Positions 12,237-22,045 of a stretch of DNA of 64,000 bases are shown piece by piece; the stretch's first letter is position 1; each line of letters opens with the position of its first letter. The notes beneath the pieces were generated by a model. That model saw nothing but the letters and a program-made list of their open reading frames with translations. It searched no databases and was not told the origin of the DNA. The stretch lies in assembly GCF_964355755.1 (NCBI RefSeq), contig NC_092675.1:5180312-5244311 (forward strand), read 5' to 3'. Both the position numbers and the translations under genes were made by a program. The stretch comes from Antedon mediterranea (lineage: Eukaryota > Echinodermata > Crinoidea > Comatulida > Antedonidae).

Positions 12237-12455
12237 AGTCGCGTGCAACGCGACTCTACAGCTCAATATGTCGGTCGGTTGGTCGGTCGGTCAGTCGGTT
12301 GGTCGGTAAACACTAACTTGAGCACGCGACTGCAACCATTATATATGACCTTGTTAGTCGCGTAGAACGCGACTCTACAGCTCACTATGACGGTCGGTTG
12401 GTCGGTAAACACTAACTTGAGCACGCGACTGCAGCCATGTATATGGCGTTGTTTA
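12237..12455 (+). mobile_element. tandem pair of AGTCGCGTGC short inverted-repeat elements
   Basis: Two head-to-tail copies (12237-12331 and 12356-12430, unit 119 bp including an AT-rich tail ending near TTGTTTA). Each starts AGTCGCGT, a hairpin with AACGCGACT, continues CTACAGCTCA, then a GGTC/TCGG microsatellite, then AAACACTAACTTGAGC, and closes with GCACGCGACT, the inverse of the start. The same sequence occurs inverted at 21976-22045 and 57870-57960. It is non-coding. Confidence 0.8.
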
Positions 12456-13300
12456 GAAATGTTTTTTCAGTTTCAAGTATACATACTTAAACATAATATA
12501 AGCTGAGAAAATCTGAGTGAAGTTATGTTTGATTTATATTAATGATTGACGTAATGTCTAATCGGACACAAATAAAAAGTTCCTATACTTGTTTGTTTAT
12601 TATGTGCATGTTCAAGGAGTCCGGTATGCATATTGCAACAAGCCAGATATGTATATGAGCCAATTATATCTTACATATTTTCGATTACATTTTAAAACTC
12701 AACTAAATTATACTGTATTATTTTGTTTATTTCATTATTATAGGCCTGGTTCTACATATTATCATGGGTTAGTGTCCTGTTTAAAAAGTACAGAGTGTGG
12801 TAATTAATGTAAAAACAAATAATATATGTTGAAACAAGTATAATCTTGGAAAAATACATCTGTTTTCAAATGATTTGTTATGTTAGTATTCGTTTACTTT
12901 TGTTAAACCATAAACAAATAGACTTACTAATGACACTTAAATTATTGAAGGAGAGGATATTATCTAGCAAGAAAGGTAAACGAATTCATCTGGATAAGAA
13001 CAACAGAAAACAACGCCAACGAATAGCTGACACAAGAAAAAGTGGTGGCGCCAGTGGGTTACCCAAAAAAGAAAATTTATGTTTTTTTATTAATTTATTT
13101 TTATATATTAATAAATCAACTATGACCATTATAAATAAATTATGTTATTAAACGGTAGTTCTAACAGCTTTAAAACCTTGATAAATACCACAAAACATCA
13201 ATCATTTGTTTTCTATACCCTTGCTTCAAGACACTGCAATTTGCACAACAGTCAGGCGTTGAGCAAATTGCAAGTGCAGAACTTTCCCCCTGACCGATTT
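12456..13300. other. intergenic, no gene recognised
   Basis: AT-rich sequence. A stretch at about 12950-13070 reads as a very basic peptide (many Lys/Arg) in one frame, but it has no recognisable domain or splice context. Confidence 0.35.
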
Positions 13301-13570
13301 TGAAATATAGAGCTGTTGGGTCCCCGGAAATGGCACTTTGCTTGATTTGTTGAAATAAAACAAAATATATAAGTCTCACCAGGTTGAGATGGAGCTAAGA
13401 AAATTGTAAAAAATAAAGCAGGTCCCCGGAAATATGACTTATTATACTTAGAAATATGAAACAAAATAGGCCTATATAAGTCTCCATGATCAGCCCTACC
13501 ATGGCTGAGGCTGAGCTAACACAATTTGGAAAAATAGAGCTGCTGGGTTCCCGGAAATTTCAATTATTTG
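13300..13570 (+). repeat. degenerate tandem repeat, about 115-bp period
   Basis: Three diverged units share a TCCCCGGAAAT (or TTCCCGGAAAT) core preceded by an ATAGAGCTGNTGGG-like motif. The first two also share AAACAAAAT(A) and TATAAGTCTC, then (GA)GGCTGAGCTAA-like sequence. Core positions are about 13320, 13422 and 13548. Spacing is uneven, consistent with an old duplication. Confidence 0.55.
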
Positions 13571-14180
13571 ACCTGCTAGTGTTAAAAAGATACTAAGAGA
13601 CACATTTCAAAAGCCGGCGATCTACAGTAGTACTGAACAGTCTTAACGTAACGTTAGGTTCATTTTACATAGAGGGCCAAAGGTGTGTGTAGACGTAGTT
13701 AATTTTCCCTCTACACTGATTGTCTTTTAAAATACATTTTCTTGATTTTTGGATATACCAACAGTTAAATAACTGACATATCGATACAGCAACAAATATT
13801 GATTGAAGAAAACTGTTTTAATTTACAAGCTGTGAGTTAGGATTATATCATTTTCTTCACTTTGATCAGCTAGGCCTTTCGCGCCTTTTAATACGTTTGT
13901 TGCTAACGCCGGTAACCAGGGACGCCAAGCATTGTGCTTACCACCATATGGTACGTTACGTTTAGTCTTTTGACTAGGCCTAGGTTCACTCTCCTCATCT
14001 AAATCATTGGCTGTTTGGATATTTTTTTTTTTTAAACAAACTAGTGCGGATTATCACAACAATAATATTTACAGTTACTTTTGGTCGTACTGTAATTTTG
14101 TTTTTTGTATCGTGACAACCGATGAAACGCTTGTCTTTGAATGCTTACATTTTTAACATAAAACAACGTATTTCCTACTT

Positions 14181-15133
14181 TTGCTCATCATCATGCAGTA
14201 TAAAGTACAATTTAGAACATTATTCATCCATTTACTATGTATCATAGTAAGAATATGCACCCTAAGTCAACCGACTTTAGACTTCACTGAAGTCGGACCT
14301 GACATCGCAAGCAACTGGTCAGCACCTACCCACATTAAGCAGGATAACTTGGATTTGAGATCACCACTCTGGCAAATGTACGGTGCAAGCTCTTCGAGAT
14401 ATCATCACCACTTAACGTTAAGTTACTTGATCATTATTGCTGGGGGTGTCTCCCTAAATCCTGGACCTCAACAAAAGTCATATTGTGACGTATGCAGTAG
14501 AGGATTTAACAAGCGAAGTAAAATCATCAGACGCAATGCATGCGACATTAAAACAATACATACAAAGTGCGCCGGTAAGTCATCCTCTTATATTTGCGAT
14601 ATATGCTCCTGGAACTCGCTCCCTTAATATGATGCAGACTTTCATGAAAATCAGAACCAAGATGTATCTGACGCTAATCAGATTGATCCCCTAGACGATG
14701 ACATGGACGACATCGCAAAAACAATTAACAAACAAGGAATGCATTTTCTTCAACTTAATGTACGATCGCTGATTCCCAAAATATCTGAAATAAGGGAAAT
14801 CGCATTAAAATCAAAGGCAGCAGTTATATCCATCACCGAGTCTTGGCTAGATGAGACTGTTCCTGATAATGAAGTAAACATAGATGGATATACCTTAGTT
14901 CGCAATGATAGATCTTCTCGTAGAGGAGGTGGAGTATGTATGTATGTACGTACGGACAAAGCGTTTACCAAGAGAGAAGATTTAATGGACAAAAATGTTG
15001 AATCAGTATGGATTGAAATCAACCTCCCGGATACAAAACCAATCGTTGTTGGAACATATTACCGTCCTCCTGAACAGAATGTCAACAATTTTCTAAACTT
15101 TTTCGAAGACACTGTAAATAAAATTAACAACCA
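14181..15133 (+). pseudogene. LINE N-terminal ORF part: 2A-like motif, PHD-like finger, endonuclease N-half
   Basis: Reading begins at an ATG at 14181. Residues 82-96 are hydrophobic and then GGVSLNPGP, which resembles the 2A ribosome-skipping consensus (D-V/I-E-x-NPGP) but has Gly for Asp and Ser for Glu. Residues 102-142 form a C2..C..H..C..C2 finger (C102, C105, C121, H127, C130, C139, C142). A single TAA at 14625-14627 interrupts the frame, which resumes unchanged. The endonuclease then begins near 14745 with LNVRSL, ITESWLDE (catalytic Glu), the RRGGGVCMYVR region and GTYYRPP. The frame is cut at 15133 by the Harbinger-like insertion. 2A leaders are known in APE-type LINEs; skipping activity here is doubtful. 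Confidence 0.85.
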
Positions 15134-15954
15134 GGGCCTGTTTCTGCTGCAACTGCTCAAAATACGGTATAAAAATACGGTATAAAATACGGTATTTTTT
15201 ATACCGTATTTTTTAGTACCCCGTTTCTGCTAACAATACTTCTTGGGTGGTCGTGTTAAATTTCATCTTTTTTACCCAAATTGCCATTCATTTATTTGAT
15301 CGATAATTAAAAGTCGCAATAAAGGAAGTTTTACGTCTCACTTTCAACAGCCTAGCCCTAGTGATAGAGATGTTGTGAGAGCACAGAAAACATCGTAATG
15401 GGGACAATTAATTCGTTCCCTCCCCGAATTATTGTATTTTGCAATGTTGTACTGCTTTCGCAGGCTCTTCAGCTTTGAGTTTACTTGCTTTGGAGACAAG
15501 TTTATTCCATACTCCTGCTTTATTTTTTTAGAAATGTCTTTATAAATGTGGTTGTCCCTTTTATTACCTTTTAGTTGGTCAGACATTAGCTTCCCCACAC
15601 ACATTTATTTAGTAAAACTGTGACGTCTTCGCTCCACATTTTCGCCGAATATATCTATACATGTGTGTAAAGCAGCTAACAGCGACAGAAAATAAAAACA
15701 CGAATGGTGACCTTTTGTCATGTAAAAAAAAATACGGTATTTTTTATTGGCAGGAGAAACGGGTACAAAAAATACGGTATAAATTTGTAAATACCGTATT
15801 TTATCCACAAATTTTGTGGGGAAAATACGGTATACAAAATACGGTATATTTTTTATGAGCGCAGTTTCTGCTGCCAAAAATATACCGTATATATACGGTA
15901 TTCAAAAAATACCGTATAATATACGGTATTTAGTTGGCAGCAGAAACAGGGCCC
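15134..15954. mobile_element. 821-bp Harbinger-like DNA transposon derivative nested in LINE endonuclease
   Basis: Termini are inverted repeats: left GGGCCTGTTTCTGCTGCAAC, right (reverse complement) GGGCCCTGTTTCTGCTGCCA, about 21 bp with two one-base gaps. The LINE endonuclease frame stops at the left edge and resumes at the right edge (INGDLNIN), so insertion postdates the LINE. About ten copies of the near-palindrome TACCGTA, in the context TATACCGTATTTT, cluster next to both ends (15162-15215 and 15731-15931). The interior encodes a Myb/SANT-like domain on the minus strand. PIF/Harbinger elements carry such a second protein, and their ends commonly begin GGGCC-TGTTT, hence the call. No transposase remains. 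A 3-bp target duplication is not evident. Confidence 0.82.
15344..15639 (-). pseudogene. Myb/SANT-like DNA-binding protein fragment of Harbinger-type element
   Basis: From 15639 the minus strand reads MWSEDVTVLLNKCVWG. It then shifts frame near 15595-15605 into KLMSDQ... and continues through IYKDISKKIKQEYGI, SPKQVNSKLKSLRKQY and CPHYDVF, and stops at 15344. The W-S-E-D start, conserved LL, the K-x-K-x-L-x-x-x-Y helix and P-Y/H-YD end match the Myb/SANT-like (MADF-related) domain of PIF/Harbinger accessory proteins, which bind element ends and escort the transposase. Downstream sequence is lost, so this is a remnant with one frameshift. The clustered palindromes at the element ends are candidate binding sites (inference). 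Confidence 0.75.
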
Positions 15955-18421
15955 TTGAAACCATCATAAATGGTGATTTGAACATAAATACTAACAGAGA
16001 TTGTACTCAATCTACGAATTATAAAAACGTTCTCGAATTACTAGGATTCTCTAACTTGATAAGTGATGACACTCGTTTTGACAGGAATTCATCCTCATGT
16101 TTAGACCAAATCCTATGTAATTCTCAAGACAACATTTCTAATCCGGTGTTATAAACACAGGCCTAAGTGATCATATGCTGATATTTTGCACACGCAAATC
16201 TTGTAAAGCAAAATATTCATCGCATAAGACCATTTACTCAAGATCATTTAAACAGTACAACAAAGAGGAATTCCTGTCAAAACTGTCCGAAATAGATTGG
16301 ACAAACGTTACATCTAAAGTTAATGTTAACGACGCATGGTCGTCATTTAAGGAAGCTCTTAGCTCCGTCATAAATTGTGTGGCACCCCTTAGAAAGATGA
16401 GGGTGAAACAAAGGTCAGATCCATGGTTTAACACAGATATTCTAAATGATATACGAACTCGTGATCAATATTTTAATAAATTTAAAAAGAGTAAAATCAA
16501 AGAAGATCATGATATGTATTGTAAATTAAGAAACAAGGTCAAGCGCAATGTTAAAAAAGCTAAATCAACGTATTTTCGAAATAAAATAATTGAAAATAAA
16601 AACAATCCTAAGAAATTATGGCAACATCTTAAGAAATTAGGATATAGTGAAAAGACGTCTGAACAAGCTAAAGTTGTTTTGGAAATAAATGAATTAAAAA
16701 TTCACAATCCACAAGAGGTTGCTACACATTTTAATAATCATTTTACCAATGTAGCAAGATATCTTGTTGATAAACTTCCACCCATGAGTAACATGTTTAA
16801 CTATGGTTCCAAAATTGTAAAAGACTTTTATTCTTCAAAAGTTACAACTCTTTTTAGCCTTAAACCTGTGTCAGAAGAATTCATTCTTAAACAACTTGAA
16901 AGTCTTGACCCTACGAAAAGTACAGGTCTCGATGGGCTACCAGCTAAATTCCTTAAAGATGGCGCCGGTGTACTGGCTTCCCCTTTAACGTATTTTATCA
17001 ATTTGTCAATTAATACAGGAGTTGTTCCGAGTGATTTTAAAATAGCTAAAGTCATCCCACTGTATAAAAAAAAATGTCGTAAAAATCCAGAAAACTATAG
17101 ACCCATCAGCGTCTTAAGTGTTGTCTCAAAAATTCTCGAAAGGTCGGTTCATGTTCAGTTAGAACAGTACCTTGTGGAAAATGATCTTATTTATCAATAT
17201 CAGTCAGGTTTTCGGCAATTTCATTCTACCGAAAGTACTTTAATTAATCTTTTAGACACAATTAAATTAAATAACTCCGTAGGTACACATAACTGGTATG
17301 GTACTTATAGATTTATGTAAGGCATTCGACACTGTCGATCATGATATATTGTGTGAAAAGCTTTTGTTAATGGGCATCACCTCATTAGATGGTTTCGTTC
17401 ATATTTGTCAAACAAAAGCCAAATTGTTAAAATCGAAGACTCCTTATCCGTTCCCATGGATATTTCATGTGGAGTTCCACAGGGTAGCATACTGGGTCCT
17501 TTGCTTTTTTTATGTTTCATAAACGATATGGTTCTAAGTATCGACCCTGAATGCAAATTGCTGTTATATGCTGATGACAGTGCAATTGTTTTCTGGCACA
17601 AAGATCCGACTGTCGTCGCTGATAAACTTAGTAAAGCTCTTGATTCATGTAGAGTATGGCTTGTCGATAACAAACTATCTATCAATATCAGTAAAACTGA
17701 ATCTATCATCTTTTTTACCCAAAAAAGACTTCAACGTTTACGATCTTTCAATATTATTTCTCATGGCCTTACTTTAACGGGTTCTAAGTCAGTAAAATAT
17801 TTAGGTATAGAACTTGATAGTTCTGCCTCTTGTAACAACATCGCCAAAAGTGTTATAAAAAAGGCGAATAGTAGATTAAGGTATTTATATCGTCAGGCTA
17901 GTTGCTTGGACAAAAATACGAAAAAACTGTTATGCTCTGCCTTAATTCAATGCTTGTTTGATTATTGTGCTTCGACTTGGTATGAAGGTATTGACAAAGT
18001 TTTGAAGCAAAAACTACAGACCACTCAGAACAAATTTGTGCGTTTTATTTACGGTTTCGGACCACGATCTCATATTGGTCAGAAGGAGTTATCAGACATT
18101 GGCATGCTTAAGGTGGAAAGTAGAGTAAAATTTCTCAGGCTTTGTAATGTTCATAAAATTGTCAATAACAATGCAGCTCCATATCTATCTGAACATTTCT
18201 CACGGACATCCACAATCCACACACATAACACACGCCAACGTAATGTTAATCTGGTTTTACCTCTACTTAAAGGAAATAAACAGTCTCATTCTACTTTTTT
18301 CTTCTCTGCTATCAAAGACGGGAACGCTCTTCCATCAAACTTAAAATTAATTTCCAACTTAACTACCTTCAAATCTCATATTAAAAAACATTTTGAACGC
18401 AATATTTTATATTTAGAATAA
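15955..18421 (+). pseudogene. LINE endonuclease C-half and reverse transcriptase, three frameshifts
   Basis: The endonuclease resumes with INGDLNIN, the SSSCLDQILCN strand and, after a frameshift near 16145, GLSDHM (catalytic Ser-Asp-His). A linker with DPWFNTDI leads to the RT: KSTGLDGLPAKFL, NYRPISVLSVVSKILE, SGFRQFHSTES, then a frameshift near 17290 into LIDLCKAFDTVDHD. A second frameshift near 17392 (one T lost before WF) leads to GVPQGSILGPLLF and LLLYADD (catalytic aspartates), followed by thumb and C-terminal domain to the stop at 18421. All breaks are single-base events, suggesting moderate age. No alternative function is likely. Confidence 0.92.
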
Positions 18422-18796
18422 TTTTGATAACTATAATGGTCTTGATAACGTGCAATTTTTCTCATTACTTGTTTGCTTTCTCTTTTAATTTTTCTGTTTT
18501 ACTGGGCTTTATTTAATGTATATTTATATATTTATAGTTTTATAAATGTTGTATTTTCTCTTGTTTGTTATGTGCAATTTTGACCCCATTGAAAATGGGC
18601 TGGTTTTTCCGGCCTAATGGGTGTTCCTGATGCTCGTTATTTTGTCTTTTGTCTGTTTGTTATTTTAATGTTGAGCATCAAATAAATTCAATCAATCAAC
18701 CATAAAAAAATAAAAATAAAAAGTAGAATATTAATAATAATAAAAAATAATAATAATAAAATATATAAAAAAAAGTAATAAGGATGATGAAAAAAA

Positions 18797-18868
18797 TCCT
18801 CAGCAGGAATTGAACCAGGGACCTCAACTGTGTAAGGCTGGATATATAACCATTACAACAAAATCACA
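18797..18868 (-). pseudogene. tRNA-Val(TAC)-like pseudogene
   Basis: On the minus strand there is a GTAATGGTTATA D-arm remnant, a CCTTACAC anticodon-loop region (TAC), GAGGTCCCTGG and a B-box GGTTCAATTCC, followed by a run of T after the 3' end (plus strand AAAAAAA at 18790-18796). The 5' acceptor strand does not pair with the 3' strand, so it is a decayed tRNA or the head of a SINE. Confidence 0.45.
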
Positions 18869-19714
18869 AACAAACGCAAGTTTTACAGCAATTAGCCGGC
18901 CTAGTTACACTTAGAACTAAGACACAAACATAAACAAAAATGTCGGGAGAAATTATATGTAGGGGAATTATACTTTAGGCGGAGGTATTTACCTTCGGAG
19001 TGCTCTTCTAGTTATTAATGTGATTGGTTTATTTGTGTAAACTGTTAATGTATCATTTAATTACAAAGTAGTGACATATAGTAAAACCTTCTTCGGCGCA
19101 CCCTTCTACATTGGCCTCCTTTATCAGACTATAATGGTTATTTTCTCCGACAAATTGAATTTGCTGATAATTACAATATTTTATAACACATTTACGACTA
19201 TTATCTGTCTACGCCCAGAAAAGAAAATAGTACTGTGACATTACAATATTATATAAAAATATCAAATTAATTAGCATCAAACTAACAGATTTAGTACTTA
19301 ATAGTACAAAAATTCCAAATTAGGTTATGTTTAACTAGAATTCATCAACCTGCCAATTTACCAGCAATGGAAGAAAATTGTCGATATTGTTTGTTATGAA
19401 GTAAAAGTTTGACGTTTCCAACAATTGTTATGTTAATTAGGCGGTACGGTGCATTGTTTTATTTATTTATTTATTTTCAATCTTTCAACAATCAGAAACA
19501 AAAAGTTAAACGGAGGCAGTCGAGGTTTTGATTTCGTGTTCACTATTCAGGATGACTGAATCGGAATCGCATCAATCGCCGACTGGACGTGTTTATAATA
19601 TCTAATTCCTGTTACTTAATTTTATTTTTCCCTGCTACCACCATGGATTATGCTGCCACATGTACAATTTACGATGCGAGGGACCCCAACCCTAACAGAA
19701 AATAATGGCTCAGT
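18869..19714. other. intergenic, nothing recognised
   Basis: AT-rich sequence between the LINE/tRNA relic and the direct-repeat-bounded cluster. No coding or RNA feature can be supported. Confidence 0.4.
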
Positions 19715-19966
19715 TAGATATGTTTAACTAAATGAAATTCTTGGTAAGAATATTGTTCTTAAAGTATTATTTCTTGGTAAGAATAATTTTCTTGATAAGA
19801 ATTTGTGTGATTCTTGTTAAGAATTTTACGATTCTTGGTAAGCAAAAAAGTATTGAAATATGGACAAGTCAAAATTTACTTGTTTCAAGAAATATTTTGC
19901 TTGAAACAAGTTTTTTTTTTCTTAAAACAAGAATCAGAATTTTGCTGTGTAGATATGTTTAACTAA
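19715..19966. repeat. 17-bp direct repeats enclosing five TTCTTGGTAAGAA palindromes
   Basis: TAGATATGTTTAACTAA occurs identically at 19715-19731 and 19950-19966. Between them are five copies of the near-palindrome ATTCTTGGTAAGAAT or close variants, then ACTTGTTTCAAG/CTTGAAACAAG inverted copies. The flanking direct repeat looks like a target-site duplication of an inserted sequence, but no terminal motif of a known class is seen. Confidence 0.65.
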
Positions 19967-19993
19967 GCATGACGAGTCACATTGTATTTAGAC

Positions 19994-21364
19994 CAGCGTT
20001 CCGCAACCTTTTTTGACAGCGACCCCATGATCCTATTTTGGAAATTTTCATGACCCAACATCGCGTATTTGATCTTACAGAATCACTCCGCCGCCCCCTC
20101 CCCCATCGGCACCATCTTTACAATGTTGTACATTATTTCTAATTTTCTGCCATGTATTTGTGTTCTTAAAATTGAGGGCGTTAAGCATAAAATTAAGATC
20201 GAATCCACAGAAAAAAAGCACTGACTGAACCAACATTTAAGTGACCCAGTACTATTGTCATAGTGTCCTCTCCCCCTACACAACGTCTCTGCCACACAGC
20301 ATTGAGGTCGTTTCAACGACATTACCAGATGCATTGACTTGCTTGTGTGGTGGAAAGGGGGACGTTTTATTCTGTGAACCCCACACAGTAGCATATAGCT
20401 TTAACTCTTTTCCACCACGACCAGCATGGGGTTCGAACCCATGACAACCGTGTTGTTAACACGAAGCTGCTCAGCCGACTGAGCTAACCGGTCATCTTGG
20501 ATATAAACAGGTTAATACCAGCTTTGACGGTCATAATTATGACGTAACGATGAATTACGTAATATGAAGTACGTATAAATAGACTATTGTCAGCTACTCA
20601 GTCATTACTTTGTTGCGTCACGGGTAATGCTCTGCATGTTCGAATATTCTAAGCGCTCTAGCTTGGGTTCAAAACTCTGCGGATTTTTTTTTTTTTTATG
20701 AAGTAAATATTGTTTTTATTTTATTTGGAAAGATATTGAGACAGTTAAGTTAATTTAGGAAATAGATAAGCTATCTTTGCGATTTCACTCTCGTTATAGT
20801 AATCTCTATTAATGGGGCCATAGGCATTTTACCACCCGCAGCCTGTAGCCAGCACATCAAATATGCACAAATTACCCATGGTGGGGCCTGTGACAGAGCG
20901 AATTTTGTTAAATGACACCCCTGGCTAGAAATGGTACTCTTGCACGTAAAAATTATGATAAATGGCACCTCTAGTTGGCCGGAAATGACACCATAATTAT
21001 AGCGCGCTCGCAATTGGCAAAACGACCGTAACCAGCTACTTTTTCCGCCGGTAAACACATTTGCGTTCAATGCAACGTCAAGGGGTTCTCCCGAACCATA
21101 AAGGTCTGAACAACATCGCTATGAGTGTAATTTGGGATGGACCAGTTTATATTGTTTTTTCTACTATTCTGTGGTTCATTGTAAAAGTTCCCACTGTAGA
21201 TGTAAAATGTAATCAGTGTTGTAGATTCTACAAAACTGAGAACATTTCACATATAGATCAGTGTAAAATTGATAAAAAGTTTCAGTATCGGAAACAATTT
21301 CGCGACCCATCAATTTGTTTTTTTGTGACCCAAACATGCGCGACCTATAGGTTGCGGAACGGCG
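19994..21364. mobile_element. 1.37-kb non-autonomous hAT-type transposon with 8-bp TSD
   Basis: The left end is CAGCGTTCCGCAACCTTTTT followed by GACAGCGACCCC. The right end, reverse-complemented, is CGCCGTTCCGCAACCTATAG followed by GTCGCG. Thirteen of the first 15 bases match. Both sides are flanked by ATTTAGAC (19986-19993 and 21365-21372), a perfect 8-bp target-site duplication, the hAT hallmark. The CAACCTTTTT...GCGACCC end style is typical of animal hAT elements. No transposase reading frame (hAT dimerisation domain, BED finger) is recognisable. It contains a tRNA-like sequence at 20419-20493. Confidence 0.85.
20419..20493 (-). tRNA. tRNA-Val(AAC)-like sequence inside the hAT element
   Basis: On the minus strand GACCGGT pairs with GCTGGTC (seven pairs, two G-T). 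A-box TAGCTCAGTCGG and B-box GGTTCGAACCC are present. The TCGTG/CACGG anticodon stem encloses TTAACAA (anticodon AAC), and the T-arm ATGGG/CCCAT is perfect. Oddities are four bases instead of one between D-stem and anticodon stem, and no T-run terminator immediately downstream. It may be a captured gene, a tRNA-derived repeat or a pseudogene. Confidence 0.5.
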
Positions 21365-21975
21365 ATTTAGACCGTATTTTTAACATTATACCGTACGTTA
21401 AACAGGTCTGTATTTTAACATTTAAATTATACCGTACGTTTTAGGGGGTACAAATATTTTCCTTCCGAAATTTCTTATTTTATTGCCATGTTAAATAAAG
21501 TTTCGAGTTAGCTTTCATTCATGAGCGCCATCAGTTGGCGTTTTGATTTTTGGCTGTAATAATAAATAAATAAATATTATTAATCTGTAACTCTGACGGA
21601 GTGTTCTAGATGGCATATAATAAATAAATGCCGATTCAAAATAAGCGGACCTTCGAGTTGTTAATGAAGGCTTGTCTGTCCATTCCAACATTATCGAGAA
21701 CTTGTTTGAATAACGTGTTCGTATTTCTACCACGCTTCAAGCATTTGTCATCTTGGAAGAATAGCCCAAATATGTATTGTCTTACCAGTTATAACTCAAA
21801 TATCCGCCAAGAACTATATCCTACATTAAGATGCGGTGCGATTTTTTTCTTCGTACGTGAGTTCCTCCATCGGTTCGTTTTGGACTTAAATCGACTCTTC
21901 GGTAAGCTTGCGCACCAATGCGTGACAACGTACACAAACCCAAACGTGGTTTAACAAGGCAATATAGATGGATGC
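21365..21975. other. intergenic, nothing recognised
   Basis: Sequence between the hAT element and the inverted AGTCGCG-type element. An open frame on the plus strand (21628-21954) has no recognisable domain. Confidence 0.35.
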
Positions 21976-22045
21976 AGCCGCGTGCTGAAGTTAGTGTTTA
22001 ACGACCAACCGACCGACCGATCAACCGACGACGTTGCACGCGACT
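21976..22045 (-). mobile_element. AGTCGCGTGC-type short element, inverted copy
   Basis: The minus strand reads AGTCGCGTGCAACG, then a GGTC/TCGG microsatellite, TAAACACTAACTTCAGC and ACGCGGCT, then TGCATCCATCTATATTGCCT. It is shorter than the pair at 12237-12455, lacking the CTACAGCTCA segment. Confidence 0.7.

Larger units (their letters stand above)
14181..18700 (+). mobile_element. CR1/L2-like non-LTR retrotransposon, near full length, broken and invaded
   Basis: In order the element holds a leader with a 2A-like NPGP motif, a PHD-like Cys/His finger, an apurinic/apyrimidinic endonuclease (interrupted at 15134 by an 821-bp DNA element), a reverse transcriptase with YADD, a C-terminal region, and a 3' UTR. 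The 3' UTR ends in stem-loops (CCCATT/AATGGG; GATGCTC/GAGCATC) and an AAATAAATTCAATCAATCA tail. Hairpin plus short tandem tail, rather than poly(A), is characteristic of CR1/L2-type LINEs. It is inactive: one in-frame stop, at least three frameshifts and the insertion. The true 5' end may lie a few hundred bases upstream of 14181. Confidence 0.9.

Noticed and set aside
12846-13151. 101-codon open frame with a Lys/Arg-rich middle
   Set aside because: No domain, no splice context and low-complexity ends; could not be supported as a gene.
15661-15858. Open frame through the TACCGTA clusters
   Set aside because: Created by the repeated AT-rich palindromes of the Harbinger-like element, not a protein.
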